Below the pieces are notes generated by a model, which did not search any database, was not told where the DNA came from, and was given only the letters and a program-made list of their open reading frames with translations. From Anaerolineaceae bacterium (GTDB lineage: Bacteria; Chloroflexota; Anaerolineae; Aggregatilineales; Phototrophicaceae), in the NCBI GenBank assembly GCA_020634115.1, contig JACKCH010000010.1, positions 558,001-622,000 of the forward strand: DNA of 64,000 nucleotides, given 5' to 3'. A program made the translations under genes and the position numbers. Numbering within the stretch: position 1 is the stretch's first letter; every line of letters starts with the position of its first letter. Below, piece after piece: positions 62,501 through 64,000 of the stretch.

Positions 62501-64000
62501 ATGAGTGCAGTAACCAGCACAATAGAACAATCTCAGTCGCCTGAAGAAGAACAGCCCTCCGTTAAGTGGTTGTCGCAGGCCTGGTTAGAACCCCGTCTGG
62601 TCGTCGTGACCCTGGCCGCCATTCTGTTGAGCCTGCTGGGTGAACGCTTCGGTTGGCCGGAGCCGGTGATTCTGGTCTTGAACATCACATCATATGTCGC
62701 AGGGGGGATTTTTGGCGCGAAAACCGCCCTGCAAAGCCTTCTGGAGCGGCGCCTGGACGTGGACTTGCTGATGATCCTGGCGGCGCTGGGCGCGGCGCTG
62801 GTCAACCAGTGGCACGAAGGTGCAATTTTGCTGTTTCTGTTTTCCCTGAGTAATGTGTTACAGGACTACGCGATTGGCCGCAGCCGTCAGGCGATTAAAG
62901 GCCTGCTTAAGCTTTACCCGGCGGAAGCAAAAATCCGGCACGAGGGCGGTGTGCAGGTCGTCAAACTGAGCGCCATTCAGCCCGGTGACATTGTGCTGAT
63001 CGAACCCGCTGAACGGATACCGGTAGACGGTGTGGTCGTCAGTGGGCGTTCCGCCGTAGACCAATCACCCATCACCGGGGAATCGCTTCCGGTGGAAAAG
63101 AACGTGGGTGATAAAGTATTCGCTGGGACGCTCAACCAGCAGGGTGCATTGGATGTCGAGGCAGTGGGCGGTGCGTCGGATACCACGTTGGCGCGGATTA
63201 TCAAGATGGTGGAAGAGGCACAGGACAGCAAAGCGCCTACTGAGCGGTTCCTGGAAAAATTCGAGCAGTATTATGCGGGCATCATCATTATCAGTGTGCT
63301 GCTGTTCATCTTCCTGCCGCCGCTGCTGGGGATAGTTGAGAACTTTAATGCCCATTTCTACACGGCGATGGTGCTGATGACGGTGGCTTCGCCCTGTGCG
63401 CTGGTGATTAGCGTCCCGGCGGCGTTCATCTCCGCGATTGCGGCGTCAGCGCGGGGCGGGGTGCTGTTCAAAGGCGGCGCGTACCTGGAACAGATGGCGA
63501 ACATCAAAGCGGTGGCATTCGATAAAACCGGCACGCTGACAATGGCAAAACCGCAGGTGACGGATGTGGTGTCCTGCTGCGAACTGAAGGAAGAAGAACT
63601 CCTTTCGGTGGCTGGAGCAGTCGAAGCCCGTTCGGAGCATCCACTGGCGAAGGCTGTCGTTCAGGCGGCGGAGGAGCGCGGCATCGCATTGGGCGAGGTG
63701 GAAGCGTTCGAAGCCGTGACTGGGATGGGGGTCGTCTCTAAAGTGGATAACCGGGTGGTACGGCTGGGCAGCATCAAGTACCTGGAACAGAAAAATCCGA
63801 TGCCCGATCACCTGGTAGCGACCAAAGATCAATTAGAACATCAGGGCAAGACGGTTATCGGTGTGGTGCGTGAAGGCGAGTGCCAGGACTGCGGTGCGTG
63901 CGAGTATGGTGACAGCCGCTGCGACTGGATGGGTGTTCTGGCGATTGCCGACCAACTACGTCCCGAAGCGAAAAAGGTCGTGGCCGACCTGCGTGCCAAA
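62501..64000 (+). CDS. P1B-type metal-transporting ATPase (3' part outside window)
   Basis: Five hundred codons are visible from ATG 62501 (CAGGTG about 10 nt upstream). There is no N-terminal heavy-metal domain. Motifs: SPITGESLPVEK (actuator, about 189-200), membrane metal site ASPCALVISVP (about S296-C298), phosphorylation DKTGTLT (about D341) and SEHPLAKAV in the nucleotide domain. An SPC site is typical of the P1B-4 Co/Zn-type group. An unusual cluster C461-x2-C464-x2-C467-x6-C474 lies just before the P domain (MGVLAIADQLRPEA). The C-terminus is missing. Confidence 0.9.
   Translation, partial: MSAVTSTIEQSQSPEEEQPSVKWLSQAWLEPRLVVVTLAAILLSLLGERFGWPEPVILVLNITSYVAGGIFGAKTALQSLLERRLDVDLLMILAALGAALVNQWHEGAILLFLFSLSNVLQDYAIGRSRQAIKGLLKLYPAEAKIRHEGGVQVVKLSAIQPGDIVLIEPAERIPVDGVVVSGRSAVDQSPITGESLPVEKNVGDKVFAGTLNQQGALDVEAVGGASDTTLARIIKMVEEAQDSKAPTERFLEKFEQYYAGIIIISVLLFIFLPPLLGIVENFNAHFYTAMVLMTVASPCALVISVPAAFISAIAASARGGVLFKGGAYLEQMANIKAVAFDKTGTLTMAKPQVTDVVSCCELKEEELLSVAGAVEARSEHPLAKAVVQAAEERGIALGEVEAFEAVTGMGVVSKVDNRVVRLGSIKYLEQKNPMPDHLVATKDQLEHQGKTVIGVVREGECQDCGACEYGDSRCDWMGVLAIADQLRPEAKKVVADLRAK

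Noticed and set aside
1..64000. CRISPR array
   Set aside because: No series of equal-length direct repeats with unique spacers was seen; the repeats found are palindromes or paired long copies.

Overview
The window looks like chromosomal DNA of a GC-rich bacterium, most probably a Chloroflexota member of Anaerolineae type. This is inferred from the mix of families (DUF6285, bacterial SH3 secreted proteins, thioredoxin-NHL propeller protein, DUF4062-NACHT-FGE protein, free-standing LAGLIDADG-HTH gene, ABC-exported surface glycan cluster) and from abundant short palindromic repeats. No 16S gene is present, so the assignment is tentative. Most genes are GC-rich. The AlbA-type ATPase gene (6870-8873), the restriction-modification pair (10073-11658), the LAGLIDADG gene (3404-4180) and to a lesser degree the EamA/ArsR pair (60559-62298) are visibly more AT-rich and look acquired.

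Layout. 1-4.5 kb: GAF protein (partial), endonuclease III, DUF6285, secreted SH3 protein, LAGLIDADG-HTH protein and tRNA-Leu(CAA). 4.5-6.8 kb: ECF sigma factor, anti-sigma-like membrane protein and a Nudix hydrolase. 6.8-14.3 kb: a small defence-like island with an AlbA_2/HATPase protein wedged between an intact Nudix gene and a second, 5'-truncated Nudix copy, then a SAM methyltransferase, a PmeII-type restriction-modification system and a HerA-like ATPase. 14.4-16.3 kb: DrrAB-type ABC exporter. 16.4-22 kb: glycosyltransferase, a large DUF4062-NACHT-FGE protein whose 3' end looks like the variable region of a diversity-generating retroelement, a TPR membrane protein, and repeats. 22.3-28 kb: nagA and, convergent to it, the ribosomal operon rpmJ-rpsM-rpsK-rpoA-rplQ-truA-rplM-rpsI, without rpsD. 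Two copies of a degenerate IS4-like element flank this block, each about 55 bp upstream of a start codon (nagA and a CPBP protease gene).

29-47.9 kb holds metabolic and secreted-protein genes: yjjX, epimerase, GNAT, DUF692, folC, PAP2, TetR, CrtC/AttH lipocalin, threonine dehydratase, kynureninase-like, GH5 glycosidase, a tandem solute-binding protein, a thioredoxin-NHL protein and an acyl-CoA dehydrogenase. 48-59 kb is a surface polysaccharide cluster: OpgC-type acyltransferase, Wzm/Wzt ABC exporter, a double GT2 protein, three further GT2 enzymes and a convergent GT4. 59.3-64 kb holds a TIR-like/TPR membrane protein, a glycosyltransferase relic, a divergent EamA transporter/ArsR regulator pair, and the start of a P1B-type metal ATPase with a cysteine cluster near its P domain.

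The most unusual items are: (i) the NACHT-FGE gene, which carries both a DGR-like hypervariable 3' end and a 54-bp palindromic element inserted in frame between 7-bp direct repeats; (ii) the paired IS4-derived elements related by an internal deletion and sitting at the same distance from start codons; and (iii) the partial Nudix duplication bracketing the AlbA ATPase. No reverse transcriptase or template repeat was seen here, so the DGR interpretation depends on the rest of the genome. GC statements are by eye.
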